Source: Paulownia fortunei (lineage: Eukaryota; Streptophyta; Magnoliopsida; Lamiales; Paulowniaceae). From it: a stretch of DNA of 64,000 bases. This document shows positions 24,270 to 36,400 of the stretch, one piece after another. Both the position numbers and the translations under genes were made by a program. The stretch's first letter is position 1. Each line of letters begins with the position of its first letter. Where the stretch lies: assembly GCA_019321725.1 (NCBI GenBank), contig CM033119.1, positions 2,257,865 through 2,321,864 on the forward strand, in the 5' to 3' direction. The notes under the pieces are model-generated. The model was not told the DNA's origin. It searched no databases and saw only the letters and a program-made list of their open reading frames with translations.

Positions 24270-26114
24270 ATGAGCAAGTCCCATATTCTCTTTCCCTTCC
24301 TGCTCCTCATCCTCTTCTTCTTCTTACATTTTTGCACTAATCAGGCAGCTAATTCTTTATGCCCCATCAACTTTGACTATGTGGAAACCTTCCCATGGGA
24401 CAGTTCCCTCTGCCGTGAACCAGCTCAATCAGGCTGCTGCCAAACTCTTCGCAGCCTTTTCGGTATGGGGCTTGCCCAATACCTCAAAGAAACCTCCCTA
24501 TTTTATCTCCCTGATGCAAATACTTCATCTTCTTGTATTGCAAACTTCCAAGAAAAGCTTGTATCCATGTCAATTCCCAATTCTTTGTTCCCTGTATGCT
24601 TCAATGACACAACTGAATTTGTCAATAGGCCATCCACCAGTTGTGCTGGAATTGTTACAGTACACGATTGGACTCAAAAAGTCTATACATATATCCCACT
24701 TGAATCGTCCTGTAATGGAGACTTAACCGGGTTAACTCGGTGCAGTTTGTGCCTGGATGCAGGATTGAAGGTGAATTCTTACCTGGTTTCTTTAAATCCC
24801 AATTCCACAAAGTGCTTCTTCTTTGCCATAATTTATGCTGCTGCTATTGTCAATGATTTTGGACCTGAGGATGTAAGAACAGCTTCTTGCATATTAGGCC
24901 TGCCCTTATCTAGCTCAGCGAATGGTAAAGGATCAAATAATACGAGCCGAAAATTGCTTTTCGGGTTCGTGGGAGGTCTTATAGGAATATGTTTTGCAGT
25001 TATTTTGTTCATGGTTTACAGAAAGTGGGATAAGAAGAAAAAACAGGATGTGATGCATGAAAAGTATGTGCGTTCGCTCAAGTCTAGGGTGTTGCCTAAC
25101 ACGGGTGCTAAATGGTTTCATGTAGCAGAATTAGAACAAGCCACTAATGGATTCTCACAGAAGAATATGATAGGGCAGGGTGGATTTGGAGTTGTGTATA
25201 AAGGGACACTTTCAGATGGCACTGAAGTTGCTGTCAAGCAAATTCTTGATTTGGATTCGAAAGGGGACGATGAATTCACCAATGAGGCAGAGATCATAAG
25301 CAAGATAAGGCACAGAAACCTTCTTGCTCTCAGGGGATTCTGCGTAACGAGTGAGAGATTTAAGGGCAACCGAAGGTATCTAGTTTATGATTTCATGTCA
25401 AATGGGAGCCTGGATGATCACCTTTTCATTAACAGTGACAAGCAGCAGCATTTGTCTTGGCCTCAGCGTAAGAACATAATTCTTGATATTGCAAAAGGGC
25501 TTGCTTACTTACATTATGGGATCAAGCCCGCGATATATCATCGTGATATAAAGGCTACAAACATTCTTCTGGATTCAGAAATGAAGGCGAGAGTGGCAGA
25601 TTTCGGGTTGGCCAAGCAGAATGCAGAAGGCCAATCCCATCTCACGACAAGGGTTGCTGGCACGCATGGATATCTTGCACCAGAATATGCACTCTATGGA
25701 CAATTGACAGAGAAAATTGATGTGTACAGCTTTGGAATTGTGATTCTTGAGATTATGAGCAGCAGAAGGGTGCTTGATGCATCAGAACCTTCAAAGATTT
25801 TGATCACTGATTGGGCTTGGGCGCTTGTGAAATCTGGAAAAGTTGACGAGATTTTCCACGAGTCAATAAGGGCGGGCGGGCCAAAGGGAGTTATGGAGAG
25901 ATTTGTGCGCGTTGGAATTCTGTGCGCTCATGTGATGGTGGCGCTTAGACCTACCATTGCTGATGCACTGAAGATGCTTGAAGGTGACATTGACATCCCA
26001 CGACTGCCTGACCGGCCATTGCCTCTCAGTCATGAGATGTTGCATACGTCGTTCAAGTATAGCACATTTACAAGCAAGGGATCAAGAGCTAAGCCGAGCA
26101 TTAGCAGTTCATGA
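24270..26114 (+). CDS. SPARK-domain receptor-like kinase (At1g11050-like)
   Basis: Single-pass plasma membrane receptor-like Ser/Thr kinase; ligand unknown. Single exon, 614 residues from the ATG at 24270, chosen because a strong signal peptide (ILFPFLLLILFFFLHF) follows at once. The ectodomain (about 28-220) is rich in cysteine with the CPINFDY...C...GCC pattern of the SPARK domain, and has several N-glycosylation sequons. The membrane segment is about residues 229-250, followed by a basic stop-transfer stretch. The kinase runs from about 295: GQGGFGVVYKG glycine loop, VAVK lysine near 322, HRDIKATN near 423, DFG near 443, APEY near 469 and DVYSFGIVILE. HRD, DFG and the lysine are all present, so activity is expected. 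The arginine before the catalytic Asp makes it an RD kinase. It converges on the KCP2-like gene, with 448 bases between stop codons. Confidence 0.95.
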   Translation: MSKSHILFPFLLLILFFFLHFCTNQAANSLCPINFDYVETFPWDSSLCREPAQSGCCQTLRSLFGMGLAQYLKETSLFYLPDANTSSSCIANFQEKLVSMSIPNSLFPVCFNDTTEFVNRPSTSCAGIVTVHDWTQKVYTYIPLESSCNGDLTGLTRCSLCLDAGLKVNSYLVSLNPNSTKCFFFAIIYAAAIVNDFGPEDVRTASCILGLPLSSSANGKGSNNTSRKLLFGFVGGLIGICFAVILFMVYRKWDKKKKQDVMHEKYVRSLKSRVLPNTGAKWFHVAELEQATNGFSQKNMIGQGGFGVVYKGTLSDGTEVAVKQILDLDSKGDDEFTNEAEIISKIRHRNLLALRGFCVTSERFKGNRRYLVYDFMSNGSLDDHLFINSDKQQHLSWPQRKNIILDIAKGLAYLHYGIKPAIYHRDIKATNILLDSEMKARVADFGLAKQNAEGQSHLTTRVAGTHGYLAPEYALYGQLTEKIDVYSFGIVILEIMSSRRVLDASEPSKILITDWAWALVKSGKVDEIFHESIRAGGPKGVMERFVRVGILCAHVMVALRPTIADALKMLEGDIDIPRLPDRPLPLSHEMLHTSFKYSTFTSKGSRAKPSISSS

Positions 26115-26562
26115 TAATTACATTCGACCGCAAAGTTTTCATCCTCTATCCAGCTACCTTATGCATGTATAGAAATTTGAAATGCAAGATACCGTCCAAA
26201 CTTGGAATAATACAGTTTGCTACTTTTAACATGATAACCAGCTTTTGATTGCAATCAGCTCTTACAATTCAAGAAGTAAGCTGATGCGTTCATCTAATTA
26301 GATTCATTACAGTAATACGATGAATGAGGTATTGTTTATGTATTAATGAGGCTCATCGACCTCTAGTAAACCATCAAGTGATCACTGAGTAGCTAGGTAT
26401 AAAGATAAAAGATTTTAAGGTTCATACTCAAAACATCTCAGTATACATGGCTAACCAATATTCCAATATATCTCTTACTTCAGAAGCACACATGGAAGAA
26501 CATAAAAAATAGGAGAAAAGGAGTGATTTCAAAAATCAGATGCTCTAATGCACCACCTTCAC

Positions 26563-29500
26563 TCAAAACCTTTTAGCCTTCAATTCACTTTTGGACATCA
26601 TCATTCCTGAAAGTTTGTTGACCTCGTACAATAGCCCAGCAGAAAACAGAAAGCTGCATGTCCAAAACACTTGATCAGTGTCTCAAAATTAATTCTAATG
26701 GTTTTAGCTTTTAAATAATCAGTCATAACCCATTCTAAAATCTAAAGTGAAAATGTGATGACCAATCAGGTAAAAAGATGATAAATTACCAGGTCGTGAT
26801 ACAAACTCGGTGAACAGTGCTAGCAGCTATCAGTGCCACTGCCTCTGCAATTATAACTGAACCAAGAAAGGTAAGACTAATAAGTTAAACAAATCATTAT
26901 GTCATCATTTCTTAATCAATCAGAAGAATTGTGCAGTACCAGACTACATTTTAAAATCCAGGCTATCACTGCACACAGAAATTATGCTTAATGAAATCAC
27001 TGCTATTGCATTACTTTGCAGTTTTAGCTAGAATATGTGGATGAACCCGCCATTTTTTTTTATCAGGTGCTTTAGCAGTATGCAAGCTAAGAAAGAATAG
27101 GGTGTCATGTACTAGAAACAAACAGTATGATTACCAGAAATATTTAAACATCTGCCGCAAACACTTAAATCCTGGAGTTGATTAGATTTATTTGAGGGCT
27201 TTGTGTCATGACCTCAGATCAGACAATAATTTTGGCTGACATTAGTCATATGCAATGTCCACTAGCTTCAATTACTTGAGAAAACGTAAAAAAACGAGTC
27301 TTGAACTCAATAGCTATACTTGAAAATGGAGTTTTGGGTGCAGTTGATTGTAAAGAAAGCATTGCCCAATCTAATGGTTAAATAAGCCAGGTATATTTTA
27401 GACGCAGTAAGTAAAGAATAACGTAGAACATCTAAACCTTTACTTTTGGCTAACGAATTGTATATTTTGTTTTAAGCTCTTATTATAATGCCAATTATTC
27501 CGTGCTTACACATTGATAAGTCTAAAGTGTACTTTCAACCTTTCAATGTTCGAATTCTAGTTGAAATATCTAATGTGGTTTGGTGCGTCCAAATGTGCAT
27601 CCCTTAGCCTCCAACTTTGATTTGAACTTTCAAATGTTCAATTTTTAGACTTCATAATTGAGACTTTCCACTATAACTTAAGATATAGTAAGTTCCTAAA
27701 AATCTGGTTCTTATAAACTGTTTCACAACCCACAAATTTGCTAACTATAACATTAAGATTAATCTAGTATTCAACTCTGTTTTTCACAATCAAAAGCCTA
27801 CGGGAATCTGATCTCAGCAAGTGGGGCTCAGACAGGTTGTGGTTCGACGAGTATGATTCCAATAGTGAACCTAGAGACCTCTGTACTTTCTGGAAATGTC
27901 TTTCCTCTGTTAAAAGAATGTACATGTGAAATATGGAGATCTTTAAAAGAATGTACATGTGAAATATGGAGATCTTTAAAAGAATGTACATGTGAAATAT
28001 GGAGATCTTTAAAAGAATGTACACGTGAAATACGCTGATCTTAAGGGTTGAACCTGTACTAGTTATCTTTTATGTCACGAAAAGTCACTTTTCTAGATGA
28101 GATTTTGAATGATGTGCTACTGATTTTTACACCAGGGGCATGATCGCATCCCTCCCCAATCCCTATCCTCCTCAAACCGTTCCCCCTACCACTCTAACCA
28201 AACATAATTGAATTGGCCTAAACACCTCACACTTAGCAATGTTCAGTTAGCCCATGATACATTGGTTTATTTAACCTAGGAATTAAATAAAATAAATATT
28301 AAGATTTATGTCAATTGGCCAAAATATTTAGCTTGTACACAATACCTATACAGTACTGAGAACCAACTTTGAGATCAGAAGCTCCATATCTAAACTCAGG
28401 ATTTATAAAACAAGCCTTTCAGTAGATAGAGAAGACTATTCAGATGATGGAGTTTGTAAGAAATCCACTTAATGGAACCAAAGTAGCTAATCTTTTCTGA
28501 AATTTTAATAAAGCACTAGTGTGATCGTTTTTCATACATTGGGTGTACACTCTTGGTTTAGATAAAATGAATCAGTGCTTAACCCGAATAAGGAAAGGCA
28601 ATAACATGTGAATTATATTGACATTATTTCGAGCTCTAATATATGCAAATATAGCCTAGGAATTATCCCAAGAGAATGTTGATGCTTACCGGCACCCCAT
28701 CCAGTCCTGATACCACATGTTTCCTGATAATTTCCTATGAACTGGAGACAAAACATCCAAGTCAGAGGCATATAACACAATCATATCATACATGTATCAG
28801 TTGGTCAAGTAAAGCATGTAGTGCACTTACACACAGCTAATAAAGCACATTAACAAACTAGAGAAGAAGCTCAAAGTAACCTAAGTTTTCCTCATTGATT
28901 AAAAAGTTGTTGCATGAAAAAATGATAAATCGAATTAAAGTTGCAAATAAGCAGCTTTTATTGTTATTTTCCAGTAGAACGTTGACTCTCTAATATAAAT
29001 ATAAATAACACATGTATTTAAAGAGGTTGCACATGAGCATCGTGAAACATTTGTTGCAACAACAAATACATATATTAACATATCAAAACTAAATCTAGAA
29101 ATCTTACTTGTGCGTGTTATCCAAAGTAGTGTAATTTCACATTTACACAAACCTCAATTTTTATGATGATTTATGCCTGTGCAGCTATATTGAGAGGAAA
29201 CGACAATGCAAAGTGCATGTGTACAGAAAAAGTCTTGTGAGATCAAGAGGCCAATGTTAAAGTCTGGGGACTCATGTAAATCTTTTTCCCTATTAGCAGA
29301 GGAGCTTCTATGAATTCTAATGAGAAATAGAAAAAAGACTCATAAAAGAAGGTCTGAGAGGCGGCAATGGACCATCAACTCCTTGAATATAATGTAATTT
29401 CCTTTTTCAAGATAGAGAGCACTCATGATGCATGTAAACAAATGGCCTTCTCTACAAAAAGAGAGAGAGAGAGAGAGAGGAGGTAAAGTTCCTCCTTCTC

Positions 29501-29925
29501 AGTGCAGTTAGCCTCTTTTTTCAATGATCGGGAACTGCAGGTTACTCCTAGAATGGACTTTGGTTCCAGTGATACTATAATTTCCTTGAACTTTACTTCT
29601 CCAATTGTTTAATTAAGGCGATCTGATGGGGAGTGTGTTAAATATATATTAGAAACATAATCAGCCACCACCAATCAGGCAATCACTTAGAGCACATAGC
29701 ATAGATTGCTCAAACATGAGTGCCATGACTACAAGTATGAAGGGCCATTAAAAGGACAGTTTCTCTTACCGTCAGCAGCAAAAGGAAAATGAGAGAGCTG
29801 GTGAATCCTCCAAGAATGGTAAAGAACTCTGAAGATGCTAACTTCGCTCTATACACTTCTTGCAGAGAAAGAGTGGCAACGAACAAAAGAAAAGAATATA
29901 GCATAGAACTCCCAGATCCAGCCAT
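26563..29925 (-). CDS. KCP2: keratinocyte-associated protein 2-like ER membrane protein (oligosaccharyltransferase-associated)
   Basis: Small multi-pass ER membrane protein of the KRTCAP2 family, an accessory of the oligosaccharyltransferase complex in animals; the plant role is inferred from family. Four coding exons join in frame: 29770-29925, 28690-28741, 26790-26856 and 26563-26653, 366 nt including the stop and 121 residues, close to the family length. The sequence begins MAGSGSSMLYSFLLF and contains the conserved LQEVYRAKLASSEFFTILGG, then FIGNYQETCGIRTGWG, STVHRVCITTC and a lysine-rich tail (KSELKAKRF) resembling an ER-retention-type cytosolic end. Three or four hydrophobic helices are visible. 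An acceptor lies four bases before the ATG (at 29930) and a GTGAGT donor at 31080, so a 5' UTR exon near 31.1 kb is likely. Confidence 0.93.
27912..28043. repeat. 33-bp minisatellite, four copies
   Basis: Four adjacent 33-base units start at 27912, 27945, 27978 and 28011. The first three are identical and the fourth has several substitutions. The unit length is a multiple of three, so an open frame runs through (repeat KECTCEIWRSL), but it lies inside an intron of the KCP2-like gene and is not supported as coding. Confidence 0.95.
29460..29479. repeat. (GA)n microsatellite
   Basis: About ten GA units in the first coding intron of the KCP2-like gene. Confidence 0.9.
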
Positions 29926-31080
29926 GTGACTGGTATTAAGAATGCAAAGACATAAAAACTCATTAAACCACATGAAAAAGAATAAAAATGGGTATTTGAA
30001 ACTGAATTGTTCAAATTTATCATTAATAATTAATATTTAAAATGCACCCTAGCCTGCTAAATCAAAAGAAAGGCTTTGAGATTGGCCCCAAAATATCCTC
30101 AAGAGAAGTTTCAAACCCACCTTTTCAACACAAGTCTTGGACTAAAAGTTTGTCTTCAGGGCTGGACCTATAATTTTCCAATATAACCACCACCCGTACG
30201 AGAACACGTGTCTAATTGCATGTACCCACAATAAAGTTGTGCGCATTTGAATAAATCTACAGAAAATGTTGAATCTGCAAGTATTCTAAACACCTGCTAC
30301 TACTGATAGCCTTATAGCCTACTTCGAGTTTGAGTCCTACAGATAATCATTGAATCCATCATTCCAATACCGTAATTAAGAAAACTTCACATCCACAAGC
30401 CAAAAAACTGGGGCCAATATTATTTGAACCATTCCAGGATTAAAGAATCTACATATTGTTCCTAAGAGTGATCTCAATTCCAGAAACACGTGACCCATTT
30501 TTTGTGTTACTACACTCCAATTTAAAATTGTAGCTCTTTCTTATTCAATCTGCGTTCTACATTCCCATCAAACAAATACCTAGGCTTGTCAAACTAAACC
30601 CTAAGAATTCACTCATCAGAAATCTTAAAATTGCTCAATCTTCATGTTACATAACACGAATTGCTACACTCACGAGTCACGAACCCCACTGACATGCGCT
30701 CAGGATTTCAAGATTTCTCCAGTTTTAATACATCAATTTTCTTTCCACAAAATTCAATGCACATTGCAGCAGATTTAGACTAGGTAACCCTCTGGTACAA
30801 ACAACAAGAATTCACAAGAATCTAGACAAGTGGCTGCCAATCAAACCTGGGCAACATAAAACGCGGCAGTAAGTAAATCAAATTGAAAATAAACCCAGAA
30901 TTCATTTGAAATGTTTAAACCAAGAGAAAAATCCTGAATTCGAATTGCCACTTATCAATCTAATGAATACCCAATTGAAATCCATATACTCTTTACAAAA
31001 GTAACGCATCCGCTGAACAAATTAAAATTCTAAAAAATTACTACTAATAGAATTGAAAAATTACAAAGAATGGGACTCAC

Positions 31081-31200
31081 CAAAATGGATTCTTGGGTCG
31101 AAGTGCAGTATAGAACCCTGGCACCCCGCTCGTTGAACTGTATGTATTCTAAGATTTACTAACGCTGTTTACGACTATGAGACCATCCTGAAGTTCTCAA
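31081..31200 (-). other. likely 5' UTR exon of the KCP2-like gene
   Basis: A strong GTGAGTCC donor on the minus strand abuts position 31081, and an acceptor lies just before the KCP2 start codon (CAG at 29930-29932), giving a 1.15 kb leader intron. The upstream end is approximate. Confidence 0.5.
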
Positions 31201-32252
31201 GCTCTTTACGACTTCAATAGAGTTCTGATTTAGCCCGACCCGTTTGCTTAGGTCCGTAATATTTATTATTTTTTAAAAAGAGGAACTACATAGGTAAATG
31301 GTTAAACTTCATTAACCAAAAATAAAAGTAAAACCATTACAGTACAAAAGTGAAGCTAGTTAAGGAAAATGTTGGAAAACATGGATAATCGTTTGATGAT
31401 TGCCATGTTTACATGAATTCATAAATGGGATTGGTAAGATTAATTTGATAGAGTAGAATTATAATAATTCATGAAATTGTTAAGTTGTTCAAATAATGTG
31501 TTTGAATTATGGAATTAAAAAAAATTAAAAAAATTTATTTGACTATTCCTTTGTTCGGAATGAAGGATCATATAAGTTTTCATGTAAAATGTTTAAATTG
31601 TCCATAACATTAATCCAAACTACAGGAAAATGAATCTGATTAAGAGAATAAGCAATTGATTTGGCATCTCAGTTTCATCTTGAAAAACATCTCCATTTTT
31701 CTCTAAATATAACACTTCCAAGGCTCCATCATTTTTGTGAGGACAACTCCTCTGTTGGATGCTCTTTTGTCGTTTAGAGACCAAAATATGAGGTGAAGTT
31801 CTTGTTGTGTCCTAATCTATTCATACCCATTTATTTTTTCGCTGTTTGATTATCTATTTTGATTTGGGGGATTGTCCATGCCACCAACTCCAATAATTTG
31901 GTCTATTATTGAATAAAGCTCTTATTTATTATATGACATAAATTTTGCCTCAGTGCTTCAAAGTCCAATAACATTTCGACATAAGAGGCACATTAGAGAC
32001 CTTCGATTTCTTCGGTGGCGAAAGGGTTATGGGTGTTTTTGATTCAGAATGAAGGAGATTTACCATGTGGCAGGGTTTTGTTCTTACAAGGCTGAAGTTA
32101 GGATGTGGGATAGTAATGCTGAAATCATATTGTAATTACATGTTCTTTTAAGGATAATTTGATCGCAATATATTGATTTTAGGTGCAAAGATGTAATTTC
32201 AATTTTATTTACTCACAGCCCATGTTTTCGAGGGTTTTTAACAAAATATTAT
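31201..32252. other. gene-free spacer upstream of the KCP2-like gene
   Basis: Promoter region of the minus-strand KCP2-like gene followed by AT-rich DNA. I see no coding exon and no clear repeat before 32253. Confidence 0.4.
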
Positions 32253-32350
32253 AATTAAATTAAACAATTCTTAAAATACATAATGCGATGAGTTGTGTAA
32301 CAATTAAATTAAAGAATTCTTAAAATACATAATGCGATGAGTTGTGTAAC
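32253..32350. repeat. 49-bp tandem duplication
   Basis: Two adjacent 49-base units (32253-32301 and 32302-32350), each containing ACATAATGCGATGAGTTGTG, differ at about one position. They abut the left end of the inverted-repeat element. Confidence 0.9.
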
Positions 32351-33066
32351 GCTTTCAATTTTAATTTTTTTATTTTTCATGGAGAAACGTTATTTTGAAT
32401 AATGCTTTGACCAAAATATTATCCGAGATAACGCCAACCAAAGCGTTACACCTTGTAATGTAATGCTTTGGCAAATTCCAAATTCTCTTTTTGTTTTTTT
32501 TTGTTTTTTAAGCAATTTAATTTCATATATATAATTATTAATTAAAATGTGTTAATTGTATATATATGTGTAATTTATTCATATTATATGTATTTAATAT
32601 TTTGTGTAATTATACTATTACACACGTAAATATAAATATTTTAAATTTTAAATAAAATTTAACCAACGGTTAATTTTTATTATTATATAAATGAATAGAG
32701 TAATCAAATTAAACAGATTATATACATTATAAACTGATAAAATGTTTGAAATTCATTTATATAATATTTTTTTTAAAATTAGTTAAATTTTATTTAAAAT
32801 TTAAACTTTTTATATTTACATGTGTAATAATATAATTACACAAAATGGTAAATACATATAATATGAATAATTTACATATATATACACAATTAACATATTT
32901 TAATTAATAATTATATATATGTGTAAAATTATATTATTTAAATTTAATAAAAAAAGTTAAAAAAAAAAAACACAAAGCATTACCAAGGATAACACTTTGG
33001 TTAACATACCCAAATAAAAAAATAAAAAAAATAGAAAGCGTTAGCCGAACTAACACTTTACCATAA
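32345..33066. mobile_element. long inverted-repeat (foldback/MITE-like) element
   Basis: Two arms of roughly 320-350 bases are near reverse complements around a spacer at about 32698-32748. Examples: ATTATTAATTAAAATGTGTT near 32535 pairs with AACATATTTTAATTAATAAT near 32892, and TAACGCTTTC at 32347 pairs with GAAAGCGTTA near 33036. The outer parts carry repeated CCAAAGCGTTA-like motifs in both orientations. No transposase frame is present. This is the structure of a foldback or MITE-type non-autonomous DNA element. Ends and target-site duplication are not resolved, and the family is not recognised. Confidence 0.75.
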
Positions 33067-33236
33067 AAACTTAACACATTTTTATTTTATAGTATTTTGA
33101 CAATTATTTTGTTAAAATATAATATTTTGATAAAAACCACTATATTTCCTTATAGCACGATTTTGGGGGTAGCGGGGAATAATATATATCAGGCAACTGC
33201 ATGATTGGTAAACCGTAACTGGACCTAAAGTAATCT

Positions 33237-33296
33237 TGGGCTGAAGTCCAATATGCCAACTTTTTGATGGGCTTAATAAATAGTCTATCAAGCCCA
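33237..33296. promoter_or_regulatory. cluster of site II-like motifs (TGGGCT/AGCCCA)
   Basis: TGGGCT at 33237-33242 and 33268-33273, and AGCCCA at 33291-33296, all lie within 60 bases and about 200-250 bases before the RING-WD40 start codon. Repeated TGGGCY elements are typical of plant housekeeping and growth-associated promoters. Confidence 0.45.
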
Positions 33297-33489
33297 ATCA
33301 ATAAAACAAAATGAGCCCTTAATGTTCATGATTATTGTTCAAAATGGATTAATTAAAGAATAAATCATGAAAAAGGAAAATATATTGACTTCTTCCAGGT
33401 AAGTCTTTCTAAGTGCTCACCGAGTGCAAAACCCCCACTATTTCCGGGTTTAGAGTATTTTTACTCCGTAACGAGCAAATAAATAAGCG

Positions 33490-36400
33490 ATGCAACAAAA
33501 TCCAGAATTGAAGTCAATAACAAACCGCGAAATTTCAACACCCTCCGCCATGGAAGAGGCGGAGCCACCGGAGTGCCCGGTGTGTCTGCAGCCGTACGAC
33601 GCCATATCCGCCATCCCACGCGTCCTCACCTGCGGCCATACCACCTGTGAAGCCTGCCTCAAACAGCTCCCCAGCCCATTCCCCAACACTATCCGCTGCA
33701 CCGTCTGCACCCTCCTCGTGAAATTTCCGAACTCCCCCTCATCCCTCCCCAAGAACCTCGACCTCCTCCACTTCTCCTCCGTCCTCCAACACCGCCACCC
33801 AACCAAGGATAAAAAAGTTATTTTACCATCATCGCCACCGAAAAATGGGAAAAACCAGTCGGTTTTGTTTCCCTTGACTTTAAAGTCGTGGTCGTATGAG
33901 TTCTATTGTAAATGGAAGAAATGGATTCTCCCGAAAGATTGTATCTTGATTGGGAAAATGGATTCGGACAGTGATGGTGGGGTAGTTAATGGAAAAGTTT
34001 TTAAGTCTTTTGAGAGTGATCATGTGATGGGGTGTGTTTTGAGGGAGAAAGAAAATGTGGGTCTTTTTAGAGTTGGGATTTTTGTGGAGGGTGAAGAAGA
34101 TTCTAAGTTTTTCAAGTCTAGCTACGAATCAAGAATTGTGACTGTTTTGTATGGGATGAAAGAAGAGGAGAGAAATGAATTGGGAATTATCTTAAATGCC
34201 ACTCTTAGAGTAAGTAATGTGGGAAAGGCTTATGGGTGTTGGTATAACGAGGATGATAAGTGTGTTTATATCGTCTTCCAGAAGTTTACTTCACCTAATT
34301 TGATGAACTGTGTTCTTAAGAAAAAGGAGGATGAAGAGGAAAGTTTGAGTACTGATGAAATAAGTGGTTTGGGGATGCTCGGTATGGAGACATGCGAAAT
34401 TTTGAGCCGCTTGCATTTCGAGGGGCTGGTTGTTGGTTTCTTGAGTGTGAGTTGTCTTGGTTTCAATGATTTTGGTCGTGTTTATATAGACTTAAGTGAG
34501 GTTCTAAATGTGGGTAGGAGAGTTAATATGGCAGTGCGAAGGGCTTGCAAAGATATGGAAGTCAGTTTGAAGAGTAATTTATTGGACGAAAATCTTGTGT
34601 TTATTAGTCCTGAGATGTTATTACAGTTTGTTGTCAAGGAGGGGTTTGAGTACGATTGGGGAAAATCTAGACATGAAGTTGGGTGTGCTTCAGATGTTTG
34701 GTCATTAGCCTCTTTACTGGTTTGGCTTATTGTTGGAAGCTCTTTTGTAGAAGAGATGGAATCTTTCTTGCATTTTGTTGTTTATGCTATAAAAGATGAA
34801 AAAGGCTGTGATTATTCTGGTCTGTACATGATTTGGATGCAGAAAATTGCAGCACTTTTAGAAGATAGACTGGGCTTGGAATGTGCTTCTCTACAGGAGA
34901 TTTTGTGCAGATGTCTGGGGTTTGACCCTGGAAATCGGCCAGTTATAACTGAACTATGGAAATGCTTGAGAGAGTTGGTTATTAAACCACAATTTGATAT
35001 GGGACTCAGCTTAAAGCAGGAAGTAAAGAAGGAAAACTCGGGCCACTCTGTAGTACTAGGAGAGCTGTGTCACATAGTCGAGGAAACTGACAAAGAGTTG
35101 ATACATGGTTTGCAGGGAAAAGATAAGAATGATAGTGTTGACGTGGAAGATGTTGTTGAGAGTATGTCCCAGGGTCATGTCAAATGTATAGAGATGAAAG
35201 GTCATCTTGATTGTATCACAGGGTTAGCTATTGGAGGTATGCCTTGCCATTCCATATGAGTGCCTTCTGTTTTGTCATTATTTGCAAAGTATTGCATTAG
35301 TTACTGCAGCCTCACATACATAATGACTTAAATGAGCTACAAGTTGACTCAATAAATACAAATAGGAGCTTAGAAATTTTCTTTTTCAGATGTTAGTATT
35401 ATGTGGTAGCTTTAGTACTCGAGTTTCTACTATCAAATGGATCTTGATTTAGATATTTTCTGCCCCAAAATTGTTGTCGCCTATATGCTAAATAAATGCA
35501 TGTATGGGTTTCACCAGATTTTAATTGGCCATGTTGTATGCGCCCCCTTCTAAAACTCTTAAAGGGTATAGTTAATTGCTATGAGTAAATAGAGTCTGAC
35601 CTTTGTTTTTTTTTATACAATTGGATTCAGAGACAGGATATGAATATGTAACCTCAAGGTTACGACTTATGTGCCTTGCAGCTAGCAGCCTGCGCTACCT
35701 CACCGTGAAGAGACGAGATGATAAGCAATAGATTAAAAAACTATTGGAGACACCTCTAGTCCATCTATGTATATATGGACACTCCATTTATACATAGTGG
35801 TGACTGGTGAACTAGTTCTTATTTGGTTGAACTTTAGAAGCAATTCCCAAAATCAGTTGGTTCTTAATTAGTCAATCCTTTGATGACACTCAAGAATCAT
35901 ACTCACTATGGAGTTTGCATTAGGGCAGGAAGAATAAGTCTGGGAAAGTAGAACTGGATCAATGAACTATTTATATTTATAATACTGCACATATGTATGC
36001 TAATCAACAACATTTTTCTTCAAATTTTTTTAGTGTTTGTGCTCACCTTTCCTTCCACTGAATGAAGAGCTTTTTGTTTGCTTGTTATAAGATTGATTTT
36101 TGATATCCATTTATTCTTTTTGTTTAGGAGGCTTCCTGTTCAGCTCCTCCTATGATAAGATAGTCCATGTATGGTCTCTGCAGGTACACAGTTTGCAACA
36201 AACTCTTCTTAGAATTAATTTATAAGCAGCATAACATGCTTATGTTGAGCTCTTAACAAGGGATTAGGCCACACTTTTACCACCCAGATGACTTTCTGGT
36301 AAAAATAGCAACTTTAGAAATAATTAACAATTGCAGAAGTTTGTTTCTGATGAGAAGTCTGAGAGTCCGTATTTTATTGCCTGGTTAAGTTGTGCTATTT

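Noticed and set aside
24373..24726. 117-codon frame within the receptor kinase gene
   Set aside because: It is an alternative frame of the real 614-residue coding sequence.
27764..28038. Repetitive open frames across the 33-bp minisatellite
   Set aside because: The frame is a by-product of a unit length divisible by three. It lies inside an intron of the KCP2-like gene.
35630..35715. Possible tRNA-like segment (minus strand) in intron 1 of the RING-WD40 gene
   Set aside because: Only loose resemblance to A and B boxes; no cloverleaf could be formed by eye.
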